Source of the DNA: a virus
IMG/VR virus record: IMGVR_UViG_3300037010_001286
Span: 1 to 64,000 of that record
DNA length: 64,000 nucleotides
Strand: one strand, 5' to 3'
The notes under the pieces are model-generated. The model did not search any database and was not told where the DNA came from. It saw only the letters and a program-made list of their open reading frames with translations. Position 1 is the stretch's first letter. The number at the start of each line of letters is the position of its first letter. Made by a program: the position numbers and the translations under genes. Below are positions 48,285 to 59,400 of the stretch, one piece after another.

Positions 48285-49349
48285 CTAGGTAACATATAGT
48301 GTACTATAATCGTTATATAATTCTATTAAAGATAATTTAACACTACTAAAATTTATATCATCTAAATCAAACGTTAGAGTATCTGTATTTAGTCTACAAT
48401 AATATAAAAAGTTTACTTCAGGACATGAACTTGTAAAACTAGTAGGAATAATATCAACCAAATTAAGTTTCTCACAAGACTCATTATTACTATTTATATA
48501 CTCTTCAACAGATAATACTTGACTAGCAAAACCAATCTCAGGAAAGTATAAAATCTTATTAACAAATGTATATGTAGTAGCTGTATATGATTTCTTTATT
48601 AAAATATAATTTGTTCCACTAACAGGAATATCATCAAATGTAAACGCATTATTTCTAGCATTAAATAAAAAGGTACGATATTTTCCTTGTACCGAAGTAA
48701 ACCAATTAAGTACTAATACTCTATCTTGTACTGTATTTTGTTTTAGAATAACTTCAAAGGATTTTGCAGGATTTGCGTTAGTAACTATTTGTTGTTTTTG
48801 ATATATTTGACCATTTATATCATAATAAGCATTAATAGTTTCATTTACACTATCATAAATATCAAAAGGGAATAAAGTATTTCCATACATAGGTTTACTT
48901 GTTGTTGGTATAGTACTATAACTATCCTGCCCTGGTGCTTTCCAAGTTACTGAATAATTTCCTGCTGTAGCCCCTATAAATCTAACCTTAATAGAGCATA
49001 TTCCATTCGGTAAAGTTATTGTACCTACTCCAATTCCTAACCCTAAGTCTATATAAGTAGCAGCTACTAAAGTACCATTTATAATAATTTCTACCGTAGT
49101 ATTAGTAGCTGTAATCTTAAACGTATATAACCCATAAGAAGGTAGGAGTAAATCTCCTGTTAGTAATATTAAAGAAGATGCTGGAGTAGTATAATAAATA
49201 CTAGGACTTTCTGATAAGTCATCTTCATAATGTATACGAATTAACTTATTAGATATACCATAAACAGTTTCTACATTATTTGCAGCTATAAATGTAGAAG
49301 GAGTTATATACCCTGTACAATCATAGTGTTTAACTAGAAATCTTTTCAT
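48285..49349 (-). CDS. tail protein, possible DUF2460-like role (354 aa)
   Basis: Beta-rich. Residues about 200-235 (ILKQNTVQDRVLVLNWFTSVQGKYRTFLF) recall the module in which minor tail proteins of this gene order measure or connect the tail tip. No exact family is certain. ATGA overlap with the upstream gene. Confidence 0.55.
   Translation of the reverse strand: MKRFLVKHYDCTGYITPSTFIAANNVETVYGISNKLIRIHYEDDLSESPSIYYTTPASSLILLTGDLLLPSYGLYTFKITATNTTVEIIINGTLVAATYIDLGLGIGVGTITLPNGICSIKVRFIGATAGNYSVTWKAPGQDSYSTIPTTSKPMYGNTLFPFDIYDSVNETINAYYDINGQIYQKQQIVTNANPAKSFEVILKQNTVQDRVLVLNWFTSVQGKYRTFLFNARNNAFTFDDIPVSGTNYILIKKSYTATTYTFVNKILYFPEIGFASQVLSVEEYINSNNESCEKLNLVDIIPTSFTSSCPEVNFLYYCRLNTDTLTFDLDDINFSSVKLSLIELYNDYSTLYVT
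48305..48315 (-). promoter_or_regulatory. late-type promoter motif
   Basis: Minus strand TAACGATTATA, inside the 3' end of the upstream tail gene and 33 nt before the ATG at 48272. Confidence 0.6.
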
Positions 49350-50560
49350 GAGTACTCCAGTAGAGATATATTGTGCTTTTGTCCCATAGAACTCTCGTAG
49401 GATGATGCAGATGACTTAGAAGGAATCATTAAACGAACTGGTATTATCCAATCCCCTAATTTACAAGATATAGGTTTTAAAACTGTTATTGAGGTAGCTG
49501 TAACATTAGTAATTTTTAATAATATCGCAGCTTGTTCTGTATTATAGATTACACAGTAATCCCCAATATGAAATACACCATTATAAGTATCACATGGTAT
49601 TATATTTACTGAGGATAAAGTAGCAGTTGATTTAGTAGCAAAAGCCCATAAAGGTTGATACATTTTATCATATAATCCACTATATATTGTATTCTCAACA
49701 AAACTAGATAAACTTGCAGTATTTGTAGTTATAGAATAGTTTATATTAACTTTTGATGTATCCATAATTGCTATTCTTCTCTCCTTACCACTGGTACTTG
49801 TAAAAATATTAGTCTTATAAGCATAACTCTCACTATAAGAGTGTCTATCAGGATAAATAGAATAAATAACTATTGGTTGACGTGTAATAGCTAGGTAAAT
49901 ATATATTGTAACTTTATCAAAATATATTGGTAAAAAATCAGCTACATCTGAATCTCCTGAAAGTAATTTTGCAGTAATTTTAAGAGTAGCTTGTCCTAAA
50001 GGAGCTATTACTTGTCCTATATCTATACCCGATAATATACAACCAAAGTTTACTGGTATATCATGGGAAATTAAAGTTATTGGGTCAGTTCTTTTATTAT
50101 AAATAGTTAAAGTTAGGTCTTTATCAGCTGTTATTACTCCAAATATAAGCTCTCTATTAGATGGGTAAGTTAATACCTCTGTGCTTGATAGAGATATTAA
50201 TGATTCATTGGTTATTAACCCTGGATTAATATTAGTAGTACCCAAAGTATTAAATACTGGTGGTAAAATATTATTTATAACATAAGAGCCTGGTGAAGTT
50301 GATATATAACTTGCATAGTAACTAATAATACCTATTAAGCCTGATAATATATTATTATTTATCTTAATATTACTATATATTAAATCAGGAGTAAATAGTA
50401 TATTACCTTTTTTTGTTTCAAAAGTAGTTACATTACCAACGTAAGAAGTAGTTGCTATAGATACTGAGGTAATTATTATAGAACCACTAATAACAGTAAT
50501 AGAACCTATGTTACTACTTCGTGAAACACCATTAACAGATTCTATAGTTGGTGATGCCAT
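49346..50560 (-). CDS. minor tail protein (404 aa)
   Basis: Starts ASPTIESVNGVSRSS and is almost wholly beta-stranded with many Ser/Thr/Ile, as in structural tail proteins. Unknown family. Lies in the string of genes from tape measure to tail tip. Confidence 0.55.
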   Translation of the reverse strand: MASPTIESVNGVSRSSNIGSITVISGSIIITSVSIATTSYVGNVTTFETKKGNILFTPDLIYSNIKINNNILSGLIGIISYYASYISTSPGSYVINNILPPVFNTLGTTNINPGLITNESLISLSSTEVLTYPSNRELIFGVITADKDLTLTIYNKRTDPITLISHDIPVNFGCILSGIDIGQVIAPLGQATLKITAKLLSGDSDVADFLPIYFDKVTIYIYLAITRQPIVIYSIYPDRHSYSESYAYKTNIFTSTSGKERRIAIMDTSKVNINYSITTNTASLSSFVENTIYSGLYDKMYQPLWAFATKSTATLSSVNIIPCDTYNGVFHIGDYCVIYNTEQAAILLKITNVTATSITVLKPISCKLGDWIIPVRLMIPSKSSASSYESSMGQKHNISLLEYS

Positions 50561-50566
50561 ATTTTA

Positions 50567-51901
50567 CTACTCGATAGCTAAAGCATGTTTATTATTTATA
50601 TCTAATGGAAAGCTCATATACTGTTTTGTACCAACTTGTATATTCATAATAAAATTAGGAAGTACGCCATAATGTTTAAATAGATTATGAACTTGTCCTA
50701 TTGGTTTATATTCTGTATTATCAGTAAATGTAGTATTTATTCCTGCTATAATTGGTGCTAAATAAATCTCCCCTGTTAATGAATTATATCCAGCAGTAGT
50801 AAATGGAGAAGGTGTTATCATATCTATATAACCCTGACTAGAATTAATAGAGGATGTAACTCCTGAACCATACCACACACCCTCATAACTAATATAATAA
50901 AGGGAACCTGTAGTGTAAGAAGCAGATTGTACTAATTCTCTTTCTGAAAAGTTACCATAACATACTTCTCCTCCATTAAAATTGAATAATTTATCAACCA
51001 TACCACCATAAAAGTATTGGAAACCTAACTTTTGGCTTACTAAAAAGTCAGAAGAAAGTCCAAGATAAAAGTGGTTTGAATCTGCAATAAAATTAAAGAA
51101 TACTGAGTTATGTGGATGATTCATATCCGGAGTTTTTAAATAAAAATAATCATAAATTAAAGAATCATCTGTACTTAATAGACCAGGTTGTCTATTTACT
51201 GGTTTAGTATTATCAAAACCACTATTTCTAAAAATATATAATTTAGCATTAATATAATCATATTTAAAAGAATAATATATAGTATTACCATAAGTAGTTA
51301 CTGAGCTTACGTATAACTCTGATGATTTATACCCATAAGAAAATTTACGAGTACCACACATAGCAGTAACACTCATTATTGATGTAATAATAGATCCACT
51401 ATCATAATATGTGTATTGATTACCTAAAGTATATTCAACATTATTATAATATACATCAAAATCTACAGTTGAATAACCATCTAAAATTGTAGATGAAATT
51501 TGTACCTTATTAGCTGGGTAAACTGAGTAATTATATAGGTAAAAATACTCAGGATTTGTACCTCCATTATTATAAGATATATTATGCCGTAAGAAGTAAT
51601 CATAATTAGTATTAAACATCCTTGGGGCTAACCATAAACCATATGTCTCACAATATTCTAAATTAGTATTTCTTGTATACCCATATAGTGCAACATCTGT
51701 AGTATTAATAGTTGATACAGGAGTTTTAGTGATATTTAGAACATTATATACAGGACCATACCCTTGGTCAAACATCTCAGTAGTTACCTTTTTATTTACT
51801 GTCCACCCTGCAGCTGTAAACTGACGTTCTAGAAAGTCAATAACATTAGTTGGGCTTCCTTGATAAAACATATAAGAGTCTTTCTCATTATGATAGTACA
51901 T
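50567..51901 (-). CDS. minor tail protein (444 aa)
   Basis: Tyr/Asn/Ser-rich, beta-rich protein beginning YYHNEKDSYMFYQGSPTNVI, with a duplicated module feel to its strands. Probably part of the tail tip or an adhesin. Encoded between two other unknown tail proteins. ATG behind AAAAGGAAAATAGT. Confidence 0.55.
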   Translation of the reverse strand: MYYHNEKDSYMFYQGSPTNVIDFLERQFTAAGWTVNKKVTTEMFDQGYGPVYNVLNITKTPVSTINTTDVALYGYTRNTNLEYCETYGLWLAPRMFNTNYDYFLRHNISYNNGGTNPEYFYLYNYSVYPANKVQISSTILDGYSTVDFDVYYNNVEYTLGNQYTYYDSGSIITSIMSVTAMCGTRKFSYGYKSSELYVSSVTTYGNTIYYSFKYDYINAKLYIFRNSGFDNTKPVNRQPGLLSTDDSLIYDYFYLKTPDMNHPHNSVFFNFIADSNHFYLGLSSDFLVSQKLGFQYFYGGMVDKLFNFNGGEVCYGNFSERELVQSASYTTGSLYYISYEGVWYGSGVTSSINSSQGYIDMITPSPFTTAGYNSLTGEIYLAPIIAGINTTFTDNTEYKPIGQVHNLFKHYGVLPNFIMNIQVGTKQYMSFPLDINNKHALAIE

Positions 51902-51913
51902 ACTATTTTCCTT

Positions 51914-53416
51914 TTATAATTCTAGTGCATAATAATGATTACCAATAGGTACATCGGCATCAGGTAATACTATATAATCTTTAGAGTTAATTGTTATAAT
52001 ACTTTCCGGAGTTGCTTGAGAACTAGATATAGCATAAACTCCATCTACTATACCTAAATAAGAAGTTCCATACCAAACACTTATAGCAGTCATAAATACA
52101 GAGTTAGAAATAGATAAGAAAGAACTAATATCCCCCGTAATATGTCCAACGGATGCACTAATATAACCATTATATCCTAATCTATAACTATTATTAGTAC
52201 TATATAATATACCACTTCTAAAATCGGTGTTATCTACCATAGTCCATAATCTATCAGCAGTAGTAGTAGTACCAGCAGTAAACACATTATTACCATCAGA
52301 ACCTAGTGTTTTAATTTTACCAACATACCCAATTTGATACAATGGAGTACTTCTAGTTGCAGTTATGTCTAATAGCTTATATGCAATAATAACTCTATCA
52401 GTTGTTACAGATAACCAATATTTTACTATTTCTGTTGAAAAAGGAGGTACACTACATAGGTATTTAGTTACAGCCTCTGTCCCTACCTGGATAGTATCTG
52501 CAGGAGAGTGTCCTGATACATTTACATCAGCGGTAAATAGACTAGTCTTTAAATAAATATTATTACTACTATTTACCCCAATAACAACCTCTATATCATG
52601 TCCGTTAGAGCAAGTATTCCTATAAGTCCCTCCCTCTAATACTCCAACACCATTAGTTATTAAATCAGTAACATAAGCATCAGTACTAAGTACTGGAGTA
52701 GTTTTATTAACTAATGCTAATATATCAGCAGCTGTTAGTACTTTTGACCAAGTTACTAATTGGTCAAAAGTAAACAAAGTATAAGTTCCACCTATAGAAT
52801 AAAGAATAGGATAGTATAGATTTGTATTTGCTATAGAGTCTATGACTATTTGCTGTACCAAAGTAGAATTTACATATAATGTTAATGTTCTTGTAGTAGT
52901 TGAGAAAGTAAATGTAAGTAATTCCCAGCTTTTGCCTGTATAATCACTAAAGTAGTTTTCCATTAAGTATAATAACGGAGGAAAACCTTTATATATACAT
53001 GCATCTTTATCAAAGTCTAAATCTATTCCATATCTATTAGTACTAGAATTATAACATCCACGTAAAAATGCAGTACTAATCTGTGAATCTGCCCTTAATA
53101 CTGAGTTTGCCATATTTACCCAAACAGTAATAGAAAACTCTGTAGGGTAATTAGAAAATACAGTAGCATCTAAATTAGTTTGGACATATGGACCAGTAAG
53201 CGTTGCTCCAGGATACATCATAATCCCTGTAGTTGTTGAATATCTACCAGGAGCAGCTAAAATAGTTCCTGAAGGAGTATATTTTAAAGATTTAGAAGAG
53301 GTTACAGTTGAAATAGTGCTATAATCAAGCCTCTTCCATCCTGCATCACTCATTAGTTGTTTTAAATCAGTAAATAAACTATTCATATTCTTATTAATAC
53401 CTATTTTAGATGCCAT
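51914..53416 (-). CDS. minor tail protein with LamG-like domain (500 aa)
   Basis: Residues about 72-235 look like a concanavalin/LamG jelly roll (PTEFSITVWVNM ... TLTLYVNSTLVQQIVID ... FDQLVTWSKVLTAADI), a fold used to bind sugars. The C-terminal half is beta-rich and similar in style to the next gene. Likely a receptor-binding component near the tail tip. ATG behind TAGGGAGTAAAC. Confidence 0.65.
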   Translation of the reverse strand: MASKIGINKNMNSLFTDLKQLMSDAGWKRLDYSTISTVTSSKSLKYTPSGTILAAPGRYSTTTGIMMYPGATLTGPYVQTNLDATVFSNYPTEFSITVWVNMANSVLRADSQISTAFLRGCYNSSTNRYGIDLDFDKDACIYKGFPPLLYLMENYFSDYTGKSWELLTFTFSTTTRTLTLYVNSTLVQQIVIDSIANTNLYYPILYSIGGTYTLFTFDQLVTWSKVLTAADILALVNKTTPVLSTDAYVTDLITNGVGVLEGGTYRNTCSNGHDIEVVIGVNSSNNIYLKTSLFTADVNVSGHSPADTIQVGTEAVTKYLCSVPPFSTEIVKYWLSVTTDRVIIAYKLLDITATRSTPLYQIGYVGKIKTLGSDGNNVFTAGTTTTADRLWTMVDNTDFRSGILYSTNNSYRLGYNGYISASVGHITGDISSFLSISNSVFMTAISVWYGTSYLGIVDGVYAISSSQATPESIITINSKDYIVLPDADVPIGNHYYALEL

Positions 53417-53425
53417 GTTTACTCC

Positions 53426-56400
53426 CTAGTGCTTGACTACGTTATTTATAATTTGTCTACCAGCTCTTGAAGTTAAGTAAGACTCTATAACTGAAGGATC
53501 AATAGAATTTACAATAACAACCTCAGATTGAGTAGAAGAAGACTGTTGAGGGGCTTTAGAATTTCCTGCCTCTTTAATTGCTGCCATGTCTTTTCTACTA
53601 AGAACATACTCACCAGTTTGTAGAGTTGCAGGAACCTCATCACTTCGTAATCCTGTTCTATTATCGTTATAGACATAACCCCCTGTGTGGAAAGTTTGTG
53701 CTTTAATTTGTGCAACTTGTTGCATACCAACCGCAATAGCTCCTGCAGCAGCTATTGGAGCTAAAAAAGTGCCGCCAGGTAATAATCCAGCATCTCTATA
53801 AGCATTTGATGCTGCCATGTAGGTATTAACTATTGCAGAAGCAACTTGTAGAGCTTGTGAAGCTCTCAAAGCTGCCTTTGATCTCTTCCCTGATAGTAGA
53901 AAAGCTGTTTGAGCAATCTCATTTAATCCTTGGAAACCAACTTGAGCAGATTTAAGCTGCATACCCATTTGAGCCTCTTGTGCATCTGCAGCTGCTTTAT
54001 TTTGAGCAATAATAGTATCGTTTGTAATTCTATTACGTTCTATTTTTATTCTATCGATTTCATCTTGAATAGCTTGTAGAGCTGCTGCATCAGATTGCAT
54101 TTTTGCTGCTTGATTTAATGTATCTTCTTGGTTATTTAAAGTATCAATTTGAGTATTAGCATTAGCTGCATATTTGTCAAAGTTAGCTTGTGTTCTTTCT
54201 GCATACTCTTTATAAGTAACTTTATTTAATCCAAAACCAGTAGATAGGGCACTAGGGCCTGATGCGTCAGCTCTATTAGCTAATTCATTTTCCCTAGCAG
54301 CTCTAGTTGCTAGAATTTGTTTAGCTCTATCCTCCCCTACTGAGGAACCTAAAGAACTTAACTGTGCTTGTCTTTCTAATTCATCTGTGTATTTTTTAGT
54401 AGTTTCTAGAAGGTCTTGATATTCAGCATTGATTCTACGACTAGCAATAATTTCTTGAGCAGTAGCTGCTGTGGCTTTTGCTCTATTTTCAGCTATCTTT
54501 TCAGTAGTTTGAACTATGTCCTTATCAGTAGCTAAAATTTCCTGATTAGCTTCTTCTAATTTTTTAACTAGCTCATTATGTTTCTCAAGATTACCTGAAC
54601 CATTCTGATTAAATTCTTCTATTTCCTTAGTTATATCTTCTCGTTTTTTTAGTAATTGTGTTAATAATTCTGATTTCTCTGCCTGCATACGCATAGTACT
54701 AGCAATTCTTTCTTCATATATCTCACTTTGTTTTCTAGCTTCTAAAGAAGTATCATTTGCTCTATCTAATGCGTCATTTGCCTCTTTTTGTTCTTGTGTA
54801 GTTCGTTCTAAGGCATCACTAAGATTAGTATATAAAGCTACTCTTTTCTCATCTAAAGCAATACCATCTTGTTTTAGATTATTTATTTCTCCTAATGTTA
54901 ATAATTGTTCTTTTACAGAGTTTAGTTTATCAATATTCTCTTGTGGGCCAGTATAATTCTGAACCATATCAGTAACCATACCTGCTGCTACTGTTCTTTT
55001 TGTTTGATCTTCCTCTGATAACCCTTTTTTATTAGTACTCAAAGTAGCTTTAAAATTTTCAATAGCTAATAGTTTATCAGATGTAGTACCTTTAAAATTT
55101 GCTAGGAATGTTTTTATTTCATCTGCAACAGGTTTACCAGCCCCATCCATAACCTTAACCAATTGGTTTGTTAGGTTTTTTTCATCACCAAATAAAGCAT
55201 TTATATTCTTGTCAATAATTTCAAGAGTTGCTCTTATTCTATCATTAACATCATCACTAGCATTATAAGCCTTATTAATTTCTTCAACTTGAGCAGTAAG
55301 GGCTTTAATAGTACTTTCCGGAACTGATTGATGAACCTGGGTTGGAGTATCAGCAGGTATAGTACTACTACCAGTAACCAAAGGTATAGAAGTTGGGATA
55401 TTAAAACGCCCATTCGCTCCAGTTGTTGTATATAACTGTGCTGATGGAGAAGTATCTGTATGATACTTTCCATTATCATCTTGTATTAATATTCGATTTC
55501 CACCTTGTCTATACGGGTTTTTATCTGTTGCTAAGGATACATGGACTGTATCCTTCTCTAAAATTAGCTGAGCAATATTAGCCATTAATTTAGCATTAGA
55601 TTTAATAAGCTCAAATACCTCTACAGGAGTCTTATTAGGTATATTTATATCTGCTCCTAACCCTTTTGTATGGTCAGAATTTGGTACTCCTCCTACCTTT
55701 TGATTTACAACTGGGTCTCTAACTCCACTAGATACATGAACATTTAGTCCATTATCTCTCATATATAATATAAGGTTAGTAAGTCTCTCGAAGTTATTCT
55801 TTATAGGATCACTAATAGCATACATTAGATTATTAATCTCTTCACCTTTTACATTTGTATGAACTAATTCTCCTCGTACTTCATCAGCTGATTTCCCTAC
55901 TGTTTGTTGTGCATTAACTGTAGGAGTATTTGCTATAATATTTTGTTGTCCTGAAGCTACTCTAGCTTTATTATATGATTCTATTAGAACATTTAGCAAC
56001 GTAGTTAATTTTGATACATTATCTTTATTATTAAAATCAGCAGCTGTTAAATCTTTTTGGATACCTCCAACTGTATTTTGAAATTGAGTAAGCTTATTAA
56101 GTAAAGCAGTATCAGATTGTGGAACTGTTTTTATTATTTGAGCTATAGAAGCAGATATGGAACTAGCAAAGTTAATCATAGCTGTTTTAGTATTATCTCC
56201 AGCAGCACTAAGAGTAGTACTTGAGAAGTCATTAGGGTGTTTATTCATATCTTGATATGCTAATACATTAGTTTTAGCGATAGTAAGATTAGAGTGAGCA
56301 TCAGCTAGTGTAGCAAGTACCTTCGTTTGTTCTCTAAGTGTTTTAACAAGTTCCTGTTCTTTATATAATTGTTCTGTAAGGGCTGCTCTTTGATTAACAT

Positions 56401-59400
56401 CTGTTGTAGCTCTAATTTGGTCAAGAGTATTTCTTACTTTTTGTTCGGCTACTGCTAATTGAGTAACTCTACTAGTCTCTGAGCCTACATCTTTAATAGA
56501 AGCATAAGCAGCAGCAGCCGCAGCAGCTACTAACGTAAATAATACTACTAATGGGTGTCTTTCTACAACCCCAAGGGCTGCAGCCAATCTCTCTTTTAAT
56601 ACAGTAGATAATCCTACAACAGCTGTTGTAGTAGCTTCAACACCATTAACCATTTCAGTAGTAGTTCGTACAAATGTACCTGAAACCATTAAACTTTGTA
56701 CTGCTATCCAAGAAGATTTTAATAATTCAAGATTTGCAATAGCTTTACTTACAACAAAAGCAGATGCAAAGACAGCTCCAAGTATTTTTAGATTTTCAAT
56801 TGTACCACTAGTAAATTCACCCATATGTCTATTTAAAACATCTAAAACCTGAACAGTTCCATCTACAGCATTCTTAGCTGTTGGTAGTAATGTACCAGCA
56901 GTCTTATTAAATGCAATTCCTAAAGAGTTTCCTAATTTTTCCCAAGTAATTGCATAACTTTCAGTAACATAGGCAGCTTTATCAACTTCACCTTTAACCC
57001 CTGCATTAAGGGTTTGAAGGTGTCTAAAAAACTCGTCAGCATTATTACGAAGTAATGTAACAGACTGTAAAGCTTGTACATCCATACCTTTTGTAATTCT
57101 TGCGAAATCTGAGTCAGAAATATTCTTTAATTTAGAAACAAACTCTGTCATTGCTGCGTTAGACTCATTTACACCCATTTTTAGTCTAGCAGAAAATTCA
57201 GCTTGACTTACACCCATAGATGTAAAGAAATTAACTGCCTCTTTACTAGTATCCCCAATAAATGAAGATAATCTACGAACCTGAGTTCCAATAGTAGATG
57301 CATTAACCCCTGCATTAGAGAAGGCAATTGCCATAGCATCAACAGCATTACGAGTAAATCCTACTGATTTAGCAGCAGCTAAAGCATAGTTTGCAAGTGT
57401 ACCAATATCTTGAGTAGATAGGCGTGATTGGTTAGCTACATATGCTAATGAATCACCCATAGCCTCTATATTTGGTACAGAGTCTCCATAAACTTCCATA
57501 TAAGATATTAAAGCACTTGCTGATGATTGAAAAGTATCCCCAGTTAATCTAGCCATCTTAATAATAATTTCAGTCGCACTAACTACTTCCGATTTATCAA
57601 AACCAGCACGTCCTAATGCTAAGGCAGTTTCATTAATATCTTTTAAAGAACCTCCAAATTGTGTACCAAGGTCTGCAAGTCTACCCTCTAATTTTGTTGC
57701 AGAGTCTGAGGACATATCAAGTACTGCAGATAGAGTATGAATAGCTTGGTCATACTCTAACATATAGGAAATACCTTCTGAAAGTGCTTGAGTAACCTGC
57801 GATATTCCAGCATATAAAGAAGTATAGGCTAAAACTCTTCCTCCAATATTCTGTAACCACTTAGTAAAACTTAAGTCATTAAGTTGTGCATTAAGATGTT
57901 TAGTAATTTCTGAGCTTTCAGCTAACTTTTTATTAATGTTTTGTAATTGAGCACTACCTTCTTTAATTGTAGTTGAAAAGTTAGTACTAGTTGTAAAACT
58001 TTCATCAAATTGCTGCTTCGCTCTTCGTACACGTTCAAGTTGTTGGCCTAGTAATTCAATCTGATGTTGAGCTTGGTCAAGACTAGAATCTTTAGCCCAA
58101 TTAGTTTTAGCATTTTTTAGTCTCTCTAACTCCCCAATTTGTGATATATATTTCTTAATAGTATTATCAAACCCAACATCGATAGTAGACTTACTATCGA
58201 AACTTTGTTTTAATGAGCTAAACTTATCTTTTAAGATATTTATGTCACTACCTGTAGCAATTAATTCACCACGTAGTGCCTCTAAACTATGTAAACCTAA
58301 ATCTTTATTACCAGGATTTAAATTTGCATTTGCTTCTATCTTATTTTCATACTCATTTATCTGTCTTAATAGTCCTAACTTCTTATTTAAGTCTGATAAC
58401 TCTGAACTTGCTACTTTAGGAGACGCCTCTCCTCCCTTTGTTTTACTAGAAAGATTAGTATTAATAGACTCTATCTGTCTTTTAAGAGCCTCAAGAGTAC
58501 TTGTAGAAGTAGTACGAAGAGACTGTCCAATTCTATCTACTTCTGCTAATAAACTTTTTGCTGCTTCTTTAGCATTAATAAAGTTTTTAGAAAGATTTAC
58601 ATCTTCTTTTGTACTAAGAGCTAAATCTGCTAAATTTCCAGTATTACCTGTTGCAGTATTTATCTTCTTAGTATAATTATTAACATCTTTAGTACTTAAA
58701 GAAGTAGGGGTTAATGTAAGTAATTTTTTTCTTTTCTCTATTTCAGCATCTAATAGCTTAAGTACCTTTTGTCCAGTTTTTAAGTCCTCAATTGATGCAC
58801 TATACTTCTGAGATTCTAAACTCTTATTTAGTAACTCACGTCTCTTTTCTAATAGTGCTATATCACTTACTAATACTGATTTTGACTCTTTTTGTTGTTT
58901 TAATAGTGTATTTTGAGTTTCTAAAAGAGACTTATATGTTAAATCCATAGATTTTAATAGTGTATCAGTTTGTTGATTATTTAGTTTTCCACTAACTATT
59001 TTATCTTTAGAATTATCTAAAGTAGTTATAGCTTTATTCTTTTCAGGACTTTTCAAATCAAGAGATTTAAATTTTCTAGAAGCTTCCTCAACTTTTAAAA
59101 TAGTAGCATAATATTTTTCCATATCTCGATTAAGCTTACCGAGTTGAGTACCTCTACCAGTAGTTATTAAGATATTATTAACAGCAGATAATTTATCTTT
59201 GAGAGAAGTTAAAATTGTATCAGAAACTCCTAAACCTTTTAAAGCTGTTAAGAGATTTTGGATATTTATATTTGCACCTTTAGCTGTACCACTTAATTGG
59301 TCATTAAATCCCTTAAAAGTACCAGTAACTGCTGCTAATTTTGTATTTAAACCTGCTAAAACTTGGGTAAATGCTTCCCAAGCAGGGTGGTCTTTATCAT

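Noticed and set aside
58242-58676. 144-aa plus-strand frame inside the tape measure gene
   Set aside because: Antisense shadow of the long coding frame, no ribosome site.
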